Positions 15,390 through 22,997 of a stretch of DNA of 24,884 nucleotides are shown piece after piece. How positions within the stretch are numbered: the first letter of the stretch is position 1; every line of letters begins with the position of its first letter. The DNA comes from Bacteroidales bacterium UBA4788. GTDB lineage: Bacteria > Bacteroidota > Bacteroidia > Bacteroidales > VadinHA17. Location of the stretch: positions 1 to 24,884 of the forward strand of contig DHGW01000006.1 of NCBI GenBank assembly GCA_002402965.1, written 5' to 3'. The translations under genes were made by a program, and so were the position numbers. The notes beneath the pieces are model-generated. The model saw only the letters and a program-made list of their open reading frames with translations, had not been told where the DNA came from and ran no database searches.

Positions 15390-16664
15390 ATGAAATCTGT
15401 TTCGGTATTTTCACTGCTGTTTCTGGCATTGTCGGTCCAGTCACAGGTTGTGTTTGAAGATCATTTCACTGACCGTACCATGAGGTTTGACTTCATGATG
15501 GCCGGCAACAACGAAACAACAAGGGTCTACCCAGTGGCATTCAGGGAGGAACCCTTCTGGGGTGGCTCGCTGACCAACCTGACCGATCCGTTCGGATACG
15601 GTAGCTTCAAATACGAGATCTTTGACGCTGGCAGCGGAACGCTGATCTATTCGCGCGGCTTCTGCACCCTCTACCAGGAGTGGCAGACCACCGCCGAGGC
15701 AAAACAAATGGAACGTGTATTCCATGAGGTTGCCACCTTCCCGTTCCCGAAAAACAAGGTAAATTTTGTACTGAGTATCAGGGAACGCGACGGAAACTTT
15801 TCAAAACTGTATGAGACGGGCATTGACCCTTCCAGCTATTTCATAACAAGGGAGAAACCCGATGCGGCAGTGGCATCAAGGATTCAAGGCTCCGGTGATC
15901 CACATACCTCGCTTGACATCGCATTTATTGCCGAAGGATATACCAGCGGTGAGATGGAGAAATTCAGGAACGACGTAAAGCGCATGGCGGAGTTTCTGTT
16001 TGCAGAGGCTCCGTTCGACAAATACCGGGACCGGATAAATATCTGGGCAGTCGAGGCCCCCTCGCAGGAGTCGGGCACTGACGTGCCGGGCGAAGGCATC
16101 TATGTCAACACCGCAGTGAATGCAAGCTATTACACTTTTAATGTCGACCGTTACCTTACCACTCAGGATATCCGGAGAGTGAACGACTATGCCGCTGCTG
16201 CCCCGCATGACCAGATCATTGTGCTCATCAACAGCCCCAGGTACGGCGGAGGCGGTGTTTACAACTACTACAGCGCAGTCACCTCTGACCACCAGTTCAC
16301 ACCGCAGGTGCTGACCCACGAGTTCGGCCACGGTTTTGCGGGACTGGGTGATGAGTATTATACCTCAGAAGTAGCTTACGAGGATATTTATCCCCTCGAT
16401 GTGGAGCCTTGGGAGCCTAATATAACTACAAGGGTGAATTTTGATGCAAAGTGGAAGGATCTGATCGCCAGGTCTGTGCCTGTACCAACCCCCAACGACA
16501 AGAGGTATATTGGCGTTACCGGCCTCTTTGAGGGAGGAGGTTATTCGGCAAAAGGCATCTACCGTCCCTCTTTCGATTGCCGCATGAAGAGCAACCAGGC
16601 AGACTCATTTTGCGAGGTATGCCAGAAGGCAATTGAGGAGATGATACTCTTCTATCTGAAGTAG
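15390..16664 (+). CDS. secreted M64-type zinc metalloprotease
   Basis: The 424-residue protein has a classical signal peptide (MKSVSVFSLLFLALSVQSQ, no lipobox Cys), a beta-rich N-terminal domain (to about 150), and a metallopeptidase domain beginning LDIAFIAEGYTSGEM. The zinc site is HEFGHGFAGLGDEYY, with His310 and His314 as ligands and Glu311 as catalytic base; the DEY extension is typical of the M64 (IgA peptidase-like) family found in Bacteroidota. CRMKSN and FCEVC near the end offer Cys residues that may form disulfides. No type IX sorting domain is visible, so periplasmic or soluble secretion is unresolved. The substrate is unknown. It is a single gene, between divergent MscS and convergent floA. 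Confidence 0.88.
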   Translation: MKSVSVFSLLFLALSVQSQVVFEDHFTDRTMRFDFMMAGNNETTRVYPVAFREEPFWGGSLTNLTDPFGYGSFKYEIFDAGSGTLIYSRGFCTLYQEWQTTAEAKQMERVFHEVATFPFPKNKVNFVLSIRERDGNFSKLYETGIDPSSYFITREKPDAAVASRIQGSGDPHTSLDIAFIAEGYTSGEMEKFRNDVKRMAEFLFAEAPFDKYRDRINIWAVEAPSQESGTDVPGEGIYVNTAVNASYYTFNVDRYLTTQDIRRVNDYAAAAPHDQIIVLINSPRYGGGGVYNYYSAVTSDHQFTPQVLTHEFGHGFAGLGDEYYTSEVAYEDIYPLDVEPWEPNITTRVNFDAKWKDLIARSVPVPTPNDKRYIGVTGLFEGGGYSAKGIYRPSFDCRMKSNQADSFCEVCQKAIEEMILFYLK

Positions 16665-16707
16665 AGGCAGTAGGCAAGAAGCAACAGGCAATAGTGTTGG
16701 CAATGAT

Positions 16708-16735
16708 AGCTCGTAGAGCTTAAAGCATTGTAGAA
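16708..16735 (+). repeat. hairpin-tail unit C1
   Basis: Arms AGCTC and GAGCT (5 bp), loop GTA, tail TAAAGCATTGTAGAA. Confidence 0.88.
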
Positions 16736-16758
16736 CAGGGTTATAGAAAGATAATATT

Positions 16759-16786
16759 TCCTCGTGGAGGATACAGAATTGTACAA
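16759..16786 (+). repeat. hairpin-tail unit C2
   Basis: Arms TCCTC and GAGGA (5 bp), loop GTG, tail TACAGAATTGTACAA. Confidence 0.8.
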
Positions 16787-16793
16787 TACTGCG

Positions 16794-16820
16794 CATACAA
16801 TTCTTAATGATCTACGACCA
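16794..16820 (-). repeat. hairpin-tail unit C3
   Basis: Arms TGGTC and GATCA with one mismatch, loop GTA, tail TTAAGAATTGTATG. Confidence 0.75.
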
Positions 16821-16842
16821 ATTCAAATAATCAACTCTCTGA

Positions 16843-16869
16843 TCTACAATTCTTAATCGCCTATGGCGA
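16843..16869 (-). repeat. hairpin-tail unit C4
   Basis: Arms TCGCC and GGCGA (5 bp), loop ATA, tail TTAAGAATTGTAGA. Confidence 0.85.
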
Positions 16870-16912
16870 ATTCACTATTGCCTATTGCCTACTGCCTATT
16901 GCCTGAATAAGA

Positions 16913-17899
16913 CTACTTCTTCTTCTCTCCGCTTGATGTAGGTGGTTTGGCGATTGAATCGCGCATGCTGGTATCGGCTTCGATATTCCTCATCCTGTAG
17001 TAATCCATTATACCCAGGTTGCCGCTCTTGAAAGCGTGAGCCATTGCAAGAGGAATCTCCACCTCGGCCTCGATAACCTTCGCGCGTGCCTCCTGTGCCT
17101 TGGCCTTCATCTCCTGCTCGAGGGCGACAGCCATTGCACGACGCTCTTCGGCCTTGGCCTGAGCGATGTTCTTGTCGGCATTGGCCTGGTCCATCTGCAG
17201 CACGGCACCGATGTTCTTGCCTATATCGATGTCAGCGATATCAATTGAGAGAATCTCGAATGCCGTTCCGGCGTCAAGTCCTTTCTCAAGCACCGTCTTG
17301 CTGATCCTGTCCGGGTTTTCCAGCACCTCCTTGTGACTGTGGGCTGAACCTATTGAAGAGACAATACCCTCGCCAACGCGGGCAAGAACCGTCTCTTCGC
17401 CGGCGCCGCCGACCAGTTGCTTGATATTGGCCCTTACGGTTACCCTTGCCTTCGCGATCAGCTGGATACCGTCACGTGCCACTGCCGTCACAGGGGGAGT
17501 GTCAATCACCTTCGGGTTAACTGACATCTGCACTGCCTGGAAGACATCCCTCCCGGCAAGATCAATGGCGGTGGCCATCTTGAATGACAGGTCTATATTC
17601 GCCTTGTTCGCCGAGACGAGTGCGTGAACCACCTGTGCTACATGTCCGCCTGCCAGGTAATGTGCCTCAAGCTCATCGCGGTTTAGCTTGATACCTGCCT
17701 TGTCAGCTTCGATCATGGCACCTACGATGATTGACGGGGGAACTTTTCTCCAGCGCATGAATATCAGCTGCAGCAGGCTGATCCGCACACCTGAAACGAG
17801 AGACTGGAACCAGAGCCCGATTGGTATAAAATAAAGGAGAATCCAGAGCAGTATAATCGCTCCGACAATAATTATCACATAAATGGCTAATCCGCTCAT
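16913..17899 (-). CDS. floA: flotillin-like protein FloA
   Basis: The 328-residue protein has an N-terminal membrane hairpin (about residues 4-27), followed by ISLLQLIFMRWRKVPP, an SPFH domain (about 60-225; VTAVARDGIQLIAKARVTVRANI, EILSIDIADIDIGKNIGAVLQ), and an Ala/Glu/Lys-rich helix (QANADKNIAQAKAEERRAMA) before a variable tail. The length and motifs match FloA (YqfA) of Bacillus and its Bacteroidota relatives. These proteins build functional membrane microdomains at the inner membrane. The ATG is 2 bases after the nfeD stop, so the two are coupled, the usual flotillin-NfeD pairing. Confidence 0.94.
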   Translation of the reverse strand: MSGLAIYVIIIVGAIILLWILLYFIPIGLWFQSLVSGVRISLLQLIFMRWRKVPPSIIVGAMIEADKAGIKLNRDELEAHYLAGGHVAQVVHALVSANKANIDLSFKMATAIDLAGRDVFQAVQMSVNPKVIDTPPVTAVARDGIQLIAKARVTVRANIKQLVGGAGEETVLARVGEGIVSSIGSAHSHKEVLENPDRISKTVLEKGLDAGTAFEILSIDIADIDIGKNIGAVLQMDQANADKNIAQAKAEERRAMAVALEQEMKAKAQEARAKVIEAEVEIPLAMAHAFKSGNLGIMDYYRMRNIEADTSMRDSIAKPPTSSGEKKK

Positions 17900-17901
17900 A
17901 T

Positions 17902-18384
17902 CTATTTGTTTATTGGTTTAACTATCAATTTGTTGTCATCAATCCTGATCACTTCAATCTCCTGTCTCGGGTCAATGAGAATGTCAATTGATTTTGCCTC
18001 GTAATACTCTCCGTTGACAAGCACCTTTCCCCCCGGGGCAAGGCGGGTGACAGTAACACCGGTGTCGCCGGCCTTCACCTGCACCTTTCCCTCTTCTGCT
18101 CCCACGGTATCAACCTTACCGTCGATTGACGTCTTGAGCATGAATTTGTTCCATGTGCCCGTCTTCAGCATTAATACCGTGAGGACTATCATCATCGTGG
18201 CGGTTATCACAAGCACCAACAGCCCGGTAGTTGTCCCGAAGCTGGCGAATGCGAAGACAATCCCGGTGACCAGGCATATTGCTCCGCCTATACCGGCGAT
18301 GGTTATCCCCGGTATGAGCATGAACTCGATGATAAAGAGCAGCAGGCCAACCAGGATCAGAAAAATTATCAGTCCGAGAGACAT
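17902..18384 (-). CDS. NfeD family membrane protein
   Basis: The 160-residue protein is a short-type NfeD: three or four N-terminal transmembrane segments (about residues 4-70; GLIIFLILVGLLLFIIEFMLIPG, then GIGGAICLVTGIVFAF) and a C-terminal OB-fold-like domain (about 90-158; GDTGVTVTRLAPGGKVLVNGEYYEA). It lacks the N-terminal ClpP-like protease domain of long NfeD proteins. It probably partners FloA in membrane microdomains. It starts 12 bases after clpS and ends 2 bases before floA. Confidence 0.9.
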   Translation of the reverse strand: MSLGLIIFLILVGLLLFIIEFMLIPGITIAGIGGAICLVTGIVFAFASFGTTTGLLVLVITATMMIVLTVLMLKTGTWNKFMLKTSIDGKVDTVGAEEGKVQVKAGDTGVTVTRLAPGGKVLVNGEYYEAKSIDILIDPRQEIEVIRIDDNKLIVKPINK

Positions 18385-18396
18385 CGTTATATCGTT

Positions 18397-18666
18397 TTAA
18401 ATCACCACCGTTTCAAGACTGAGTTCCCTGAGTTTTGCGCTCATGGTTTCAAGGGTGGTTGCGTCAGCGATCTTGATGATGCATTCCCCCTTTATATGAG
18501 TAAGTACGGCGCACTGTTCAGCCTGAATCTTGTCATGTCCGCATACATCCACAAGCGAACTTATGACATGATCAAAGCTATTGATATCATCATTGATGAG
18601 CATGAGAGTTCTCTCATTCTCCTCGCCTCTCCTGTTATTTTCCGGTCTTGGTGCTCTTTTAGTCAT
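18397..18666 (-). CDS. clpS: ATP-dependent Clp protease adaptor ClpS
   Basis: The 89-residue protein has the ClpS fold signatures LMLINDDINSFDHVISSL (normally LxNDDxTxxxxV) and AVLTHIKGECIIKI (normally VHxxGxxxxG), preceded by a basic disordered N-terminal tail as expected. ClpS delivers N-degron substrates to ClpAP-type proteases in the cytoplasm. The HxxG motif of classic N-degron receptors appears as HIKGEC. Its ATG lies inside the end of the TPR/SPOR gene (8-base overlap, ATGACTAA), so translation is coupled. Confidence 0.9.
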   Translation of the reverse strand: MTKRAPRPENNRRGEENERTLMLINDDINSFDHVISSLVDVCGHDKIQAEQCAVLTHIKGECIIKIADATTLETMSAKLRELSLETVVI

Positions 18667-20374
18667 CCGGCGGTTTGTTAATCAGTTCCATTGCTGCATC
18701 GACAGATATTTCCTGCATGCCGACGTAGGCTGCAACCCTTGCAGAGCTGTAGCCGTTCCGTATCAGCAGCGAGACATACTCGTCAGCGCTTTCAAATGTA
18801 ATAAAATTACCTATGAGAAACACCGTTTCGCCGTTGTTGTTTTTAATCATTTCAAGGCCTCGCGTACCGGCCAGCTGTTCAATCTTCTGAATAACATCAG
18901 GTTTTACCGGTTTGTCTATGCGCATTACCTCCGCCCTGAATGAGAGCGTTTCCACCGGGACGGGCTGATCAGGTTGTTCAGAATGCGAACCTGCGACAGT
19001 TTTGTTGACGGTCAACGGCTGTGCCGACCACTCCCTCGCGAGTTGTGCAGCCCTTTCCATGGAGACCTGAGCCCCATTCATCATGGCAATTATGAAGGCA
19101 TCGGGAAATCCCGCTCCCCGGGCCTCCGGAAGGGCTTTCATTGCATCATCAAGCCTTCGGAACAGACCAGCATAAAAATATACAGCATCACTTCCCTGCC
19201 TCTTCCTTCCAAAGACCGGAAATAGTCCCTTGAAAAGCGATGGGGATACGTCATTCCTGAAGGCAGCTATCTGTATGGTATACGCCAGTCCCTCAGGCAT
19301 GGCCGGGTCAACCGGTACAGGATTGGCATTACTGTATGCCGGGCCGGGCCGTACCTCGAAGTGACTCAGCTGACGGACTTCTGGCTGCGATGCAGGCACC
19401 GTCACAGGCGGGGTGTCGGGTGTCTGATCCTCATCTCTCCCCAGGGTGAGCAGCAGCGAGTCGGCCTCCGCAGCCCTGGCTTCCGCCTTTGCGGCCTCGT
19501 CAGCAGCCCTCTTTTCCAGGCGCTCTTTATCTTCAGGCCGGGCTTTTTCGGCCTCCAGTGCAGCACGCTCAGCCTGAAGGCCAAGTGAATCCGCGTCGTG
19601 TCGCAACTCAACAGCCTCGCCAAGGACCCTGTACTGTTCCTTCGGCACCCCGGTAACATTGCCCCGGACCACAGGCTTTTGTACAACCGGTTCCGTCCTG
19701 GCTGCTTTCGGCCTGACAGGTTCCGATATAGCTGGTTCCTGCAGAGCCGGTTTCAATATAGCTTGCTCCTGCTGAACCGGTTCAGGCAAAACCGGATTCG
19801 GCATGACTGTCTCCGGCTTGGACCGGACAACTGCCTCCCGTGGAGGCGATTCGCTCTCCCCTATTGCTCCTACGCCCTCATTACATTGATCCAGATACTT
19901 CCGGACTTCATATTCCGCGGAGGTTTTTCTTCCGGTCACTTTGATGAACCTGTCAAAAGCCTCTATTGCCTGGCTGAAGCTGCCACTCATCTGCAGGGCA
20001 CGTCCGTAGTAAAACCAAACGTCGTCCGGCACGCTTTTCACATGGACTGAGCTGTTTATGGCCGAGGAAAGAAGCATCACTGACCTCTGGATATCGCGCT
20101 CCATCCTGACAAGGCATGCACCGGTATAATACTGGTAGAGCGGATCACGTGAGTAGAGCAGCAGAAGAGCGTTGTACTGGTCGAAGGCAGTCTCATAATC
20201 ACCCCGCATCCAGGCTGCCTGCGCTACGCTTTTGGATGGCTTCGTTATCCCATCCTGTGCCGCTACGGGGTCAGCCGTCAGCAAAAAAAAGAGAACCATG
20301 ACGGCAACCATCCATGGTACCTCTGTGTTAATAACTCTGAGGTGTAAATATTTTGTGAAAGATGATAACTTCAT
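18659..20374 (-). CDS. TPR protein with Pro-rich tether and SPOR-like C-terminal repeats
   Basis: The 571-residue protein starts MKLSSFTK with a signal-anchor segment (about 20-40, ending VAAQ). TPR-like helices follow (about 45-160: AQAAWMRGDYETAFDQYNALLL, AIEAFDRFIKVTG). A Pro/Glu/Val-rich tether (about 180-245, repeats such as LKPALQEPAISEPV) precedes an Ala/Glu/Lys coiled coil (about 260-320), then two SPOR-like segments (AYTIQIAAFRNDV.. and VFLIGNFITFESADEYVSLL). SPOR domains bind denuded peptidoglycan at division sites, so a periplasmic cell-wall role is likely. ATG at 20374 is preferred over the in-frame extension to 20431. First gene of the run with clpS, nfeD and floA. Confidence 0.82.
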   Translation of the reverse strand: MKLSSFTKYLHLRVINTEVPWMVAVMVLFFLLTADPVAAQDGITKPSKSVAQAAWMRGDYETAFDQYNALLLLYSRDPLYQYYTGACLVRMERDIQRSVMLLSSAINSSVHVKSVPDDVWFYYGRALQMSGSFSQAIEAFDRFIKVTGRKTSAEYEVRKYLDQCNEGVGAIGESESPPREAVVRSKPETVMPNPVLPEPVQQEQAILKPALQEPAISEPVRPKAARTEPVVQKPVVRGNVTGVPKEQYRVLGEAVELRHDADSLGLQAERAALEAEKARPEDKERLEKRAADEAAKAEARAAEADSLLLTLGRDEDQTPDTPPVTVPASQPEVRQLSHFEVRPGPAYSNANPVPVDPAMPEGLAYTIQIAAFRNDVSPSLFKGLFPVFGRKRQGSDAVYFYAGLFRRLDDAMKALPEARGAGFPDAFIIAMMNGAQVSMERAAQLAREWSAQPLTVNKTVAGSHSEQPDQPVPVETLSFRAEVMRIDKPVKPDVIQKIEQLAGTRGLEMIKNNNGETVFLIGNFITFESADEYVSLLIRNGYSSARVAAYVGMQEISVDAAMELINKPPDD

Positions 20375-20381
20375 ACCTTTA
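20353..20381 (+). promoter_or_regulatory. promoter of bcp-recA, overlapping the divergent gene start
   Basis: TTG (20353-20355) and TACCTTTA (20374-20381) are spaced 18 bases, one mismatch from the Bacteroidota consensus. The -7 element overlaps the start codon of the divergent TPR gene. Confidence 0.5.
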
Positions 20382-20391
20382 CCAGTCTTAA

Positions 20392-20399
20392 CAAAAATA
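20392..20399 (-). promoter_or_regulatory. -7 promoter element for the TPR-clpS-nfeD-floA operon
   Basis: TATTTTTG on the minus strand matches TAnnTTTG exactly, predicting a leader of about 10 bases before the ATG at 20374. Any -33 element would lie in the first codons of bcp. Confidence 0.6.
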
Positions 20400-20408
20400 A
20401 GAAAAAGT

Positions 20409-20876
20409 ATGACGCAGCTCACAGCAGGCATGCCGGCCCCGCAGTTCGAGGGCAGGGACCAGAACGGAAATACCGTGAAGCTCAGCAGTTTCTCCGGGAA
20501 AAAAATAGTATTATATTTTTATCCGAAAGATAACACCCCCGGATGCACCGCAGAGGCATGCAGCCTCAGGGACAACCATGAGGAACTCCTGAAGAAGGGG
20601 TTTGTCGTTCTGGGCGTAAGCCCTGACAGTGAGAAGTCCCACAAGGGCTTCGCCGAAAAGCACAGTCTCCCCTTCCCGCTGATCGCCGATCCGGAAAAGA
20701 AGATTCTTTCTGCTTACGGTGCCTATGGTGAAAAGGTGATGTACGGGAAGAAGGTCACCGGGGTGATACGCACGACTTTTATAATTAATGAAAAGGGAGT
20801 TATTGAAAAAGTGATCAAAAAAGTTGACACCAAGGAGCATGCCCCCCAGATTTTTAAACTTTACGAAAATGTCTAA
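20409..20876 (+). CDS. bcp: Bcp-type thiol peroxidase (peroxiredoxin)
   Basis: The 155-residue protein is a thioredoxin-fold peroxiredoxin of the BCP/PrxQ class. The peroxidatic Cys46 is in TPGCTAEAC, and the resolving Cys51 is five residues later, matching the E. coli BCP arrangement (Cys45 and Cys50). FYPKDNTPGC and SPDSEKSHKGFAEKHSLPF are typical. It reduces hydroperoxides using thioredoxin in the cytoplasm. ATG 20409 (MTQLTAGMPAPQ) is chosen over a long in-frame extension to 20232 that lies inside the divergent gene. recA starts 18 bases downstream, so co-transcription is likely. Confidence 0.94.
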   Translation: MTQLTAGMPAPQFEGRDQNGNTVKLSSFSGKKIVLYFYPKDNTPGCTAEACSLRDNHEELLKKGFVVLGVSPDSEKSHKGFAEKHSLPFPLIADPEKKILSAYGAYGEKVMYGKKVTGVIRTTFIINEKGVIEKVIKKVDTKEHAPQIFKLYENV

Positions 20877-20894
20877 CTGCTAAAGAATAAGTAC

Positions 20895-21905
<1,011 letters not shown>

Positions 21906-21969
21906 AAAACGACGGAAATAACAGGACTGGCTGGTCCCTGCAACTATTAATACAGATTAGTGGGGAGTA

Positions 21970-22530
21970 TTATAATTTCCCTTTCTTCATTGTTATTGTA
22001 CCTTTCCAGTGATGATGGGAATAGGAATCTTCTGAGCTGTTATAATCGTCTGTCATAATATCCCCTGTGGCTCCCTCATACTTGCCGGCGCCTCCAATAA
22101 TGACAAAAGGATCTCTTCAGTAAGAAACAACAAAAGCTGGATGGCCATCGAGTCTACCATCAATTACCCGTCCGGCTCCTGTGACAAACAATGTATCTCC
22201 ATCACTGAGAGCCATGTAAGCTTCAGTATTGCCATAAAAGCTCAGCGAATCTCCGCAGAAATCAAAGTGAACGGTAAAGTCCCCGACAGGAGTACCTGTT
22301 CCTTTACCTTCAATAATTGCCCGCCAGACGTTTAACGGTGCAACACCTTTCGGGACAGCTAAAGTGTCAGGTCCGACATAGTTGTAATTACCAATGGCTG
22401 TCACATCGAATGGCAGGCTCACCATTCTGGCTTTGACCTTCTTTAGTGAATTCCCGCCGGAAGCTTTACCGGATCTGTCGCAGGAGGTAACCATGCACAG
22501 GACCGCAATAAGGAGGAGAATGGATTTCAT
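21970..22530 (-). pseudogene. lipoprotein gene interrupted by an in-frame TGA (beta-barrel, allene-oxide-cyclase-like pattern)
   Basis: The frame starts ATG 22530 (MKSILLLI; an ATG at 22539 is also possible). A signal peptide ends in lipobox MVTSC. It reads through VGDFTVHFDFCGDSLSFYG and GRVIDGRLDGHPAFVVSY to a TGA at 22117-22119. In the same frame a clearly protein-like sequence continues for 48 codons (RDPFVIIGGAGKYEGATGD..., ending MKKGKL) to TAA at 21970-21972. The GGAGKYEGATG motif recalls the GGTGKFAGATG repeat of small bacterial beta-barrel proteins. The stop replaces one residue, perhaps Trp. Either a recent nonsense mutation, a read-through stop, or a sequencing error. If translated only to the TGA the product is 137 residues. 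Confidence 0.75.
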
Positions 22531-22997
22531 AGTATTCATTACATGGATATTTTGTTTACACCAACAGTTACGAAAATTCTATTACACAGAGTAATGCAAT
22601 TTCCAATCCCGGGAATTAAGCGCCGATATAAAAAGAGTGAAGCCTGCACTTCACTCCACCGATAACCCAAATCTATCCCCAAACATTAAGTAGTAGACCG
22701 GTGATACATGCCCGTGGACTGCATATGTGAATCCTTTCTCCCAGGCCGGTCAGAAATTAGTTACCTAAACCAGAGGCAATTTAGGCACAACAACTGAAAG
22801 GCATTTGACTCTGCGTCCCAAAGTCTTTGCTGTAAGTACCAGAGTTCCGGTTGTCCCTCACAAAGCTATAATGAAGTTCTACCCCTACCCCTTTTTGTCG
22901 TTGCCTGTGGTAATGGCAACCGATTACGTCAGGCTCAGGCTGGTTTTTACCATCTTCAATAATCAGTCATGCGAAACCGGCAACTGAATAATAACTG
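22531..22997. other. intergenic region with one copy of a structured 130-base element
   Basis: No start-to-stop gene is seen. It contains copy 1 of the 130-base element (22623-22758). A 61-codon minus-strand open stretch without a start codon (22781-22966, containing GVGVELHYSFVRDN) lies between the symporter stop and the element; it could be decayed coding sequence but is weak evidence. Confidence 0.5.
22623..22758 (-). ncRNA. copy 1 of a structured repeat element ending in a terminator hairpin
   Basis: On the minus strand it has an outer stem GACCGG/CCGGTC, an inner stem ATATGC/GCATGT around a loop containing CCACGG, and a terminal hairpin GAGTGAAG/CTTCACTC (22635-22656, loop TGCAGG) followed by TTTTTATAT, a good intrinsic terminator. 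It resembles copy 2 over about 130 bases. It lies 3' of the symporter gene and may be a 3'-UTR element or a small RNA. Confidence 0.6.

Larger units (their letters stand above)
16665..16912. repeat. intergenic cluster C: heptad-flanked hairpin-tail repeats between convergent genes
   Basis: Between the stop of the protease gene (16664) and the stop of floA (16913) lie four hairpin-tail units (C1-C4), two on each strand, bounded by inverted tracts of GGCARTAG-like heptads (16665-16704 and 16873-16906). An 11-bp perfect inverted match AGGCAATAGTG (16686-16696) with CACTATTGCCT (16873-16883) anchors the two ends. Confidence 0.8.

Noticed and set aside
7179..16869. CRISPR-like interpretation of the repeated hairpin units
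   Set aside because: The units lie in both orientations at irregular spacing with no uniform spacers, and there are no cas genes.
16913..18666. ClpS-NfeD-FloA grouping as a novel proteolysis-raft system
   Set aside because: NfeD next to flotillin is a well-known pairing, and clpS adjacency alone does not show a functional link.
21930..21946. Possible terminator after recA (GGAC/GTCC)
   Set aside because: Only a 4-bp stem with no T run follows it.
22117..22119. TGA read as Trp through a variant genetic code
   Set aside because: Several intact genes end in TGA (for example the ABC-F, GWxTD and L,D-transpeptidase genes) and Trp is encoded by TGG throughout.
22781..22966. 61-codon minus-strand open stretch downstream of the symporter
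   Set aside because: There is no start codon, TGA precedes it, and there is no recognisable family. It could be decayed barrel coding sequence but support is too weak.
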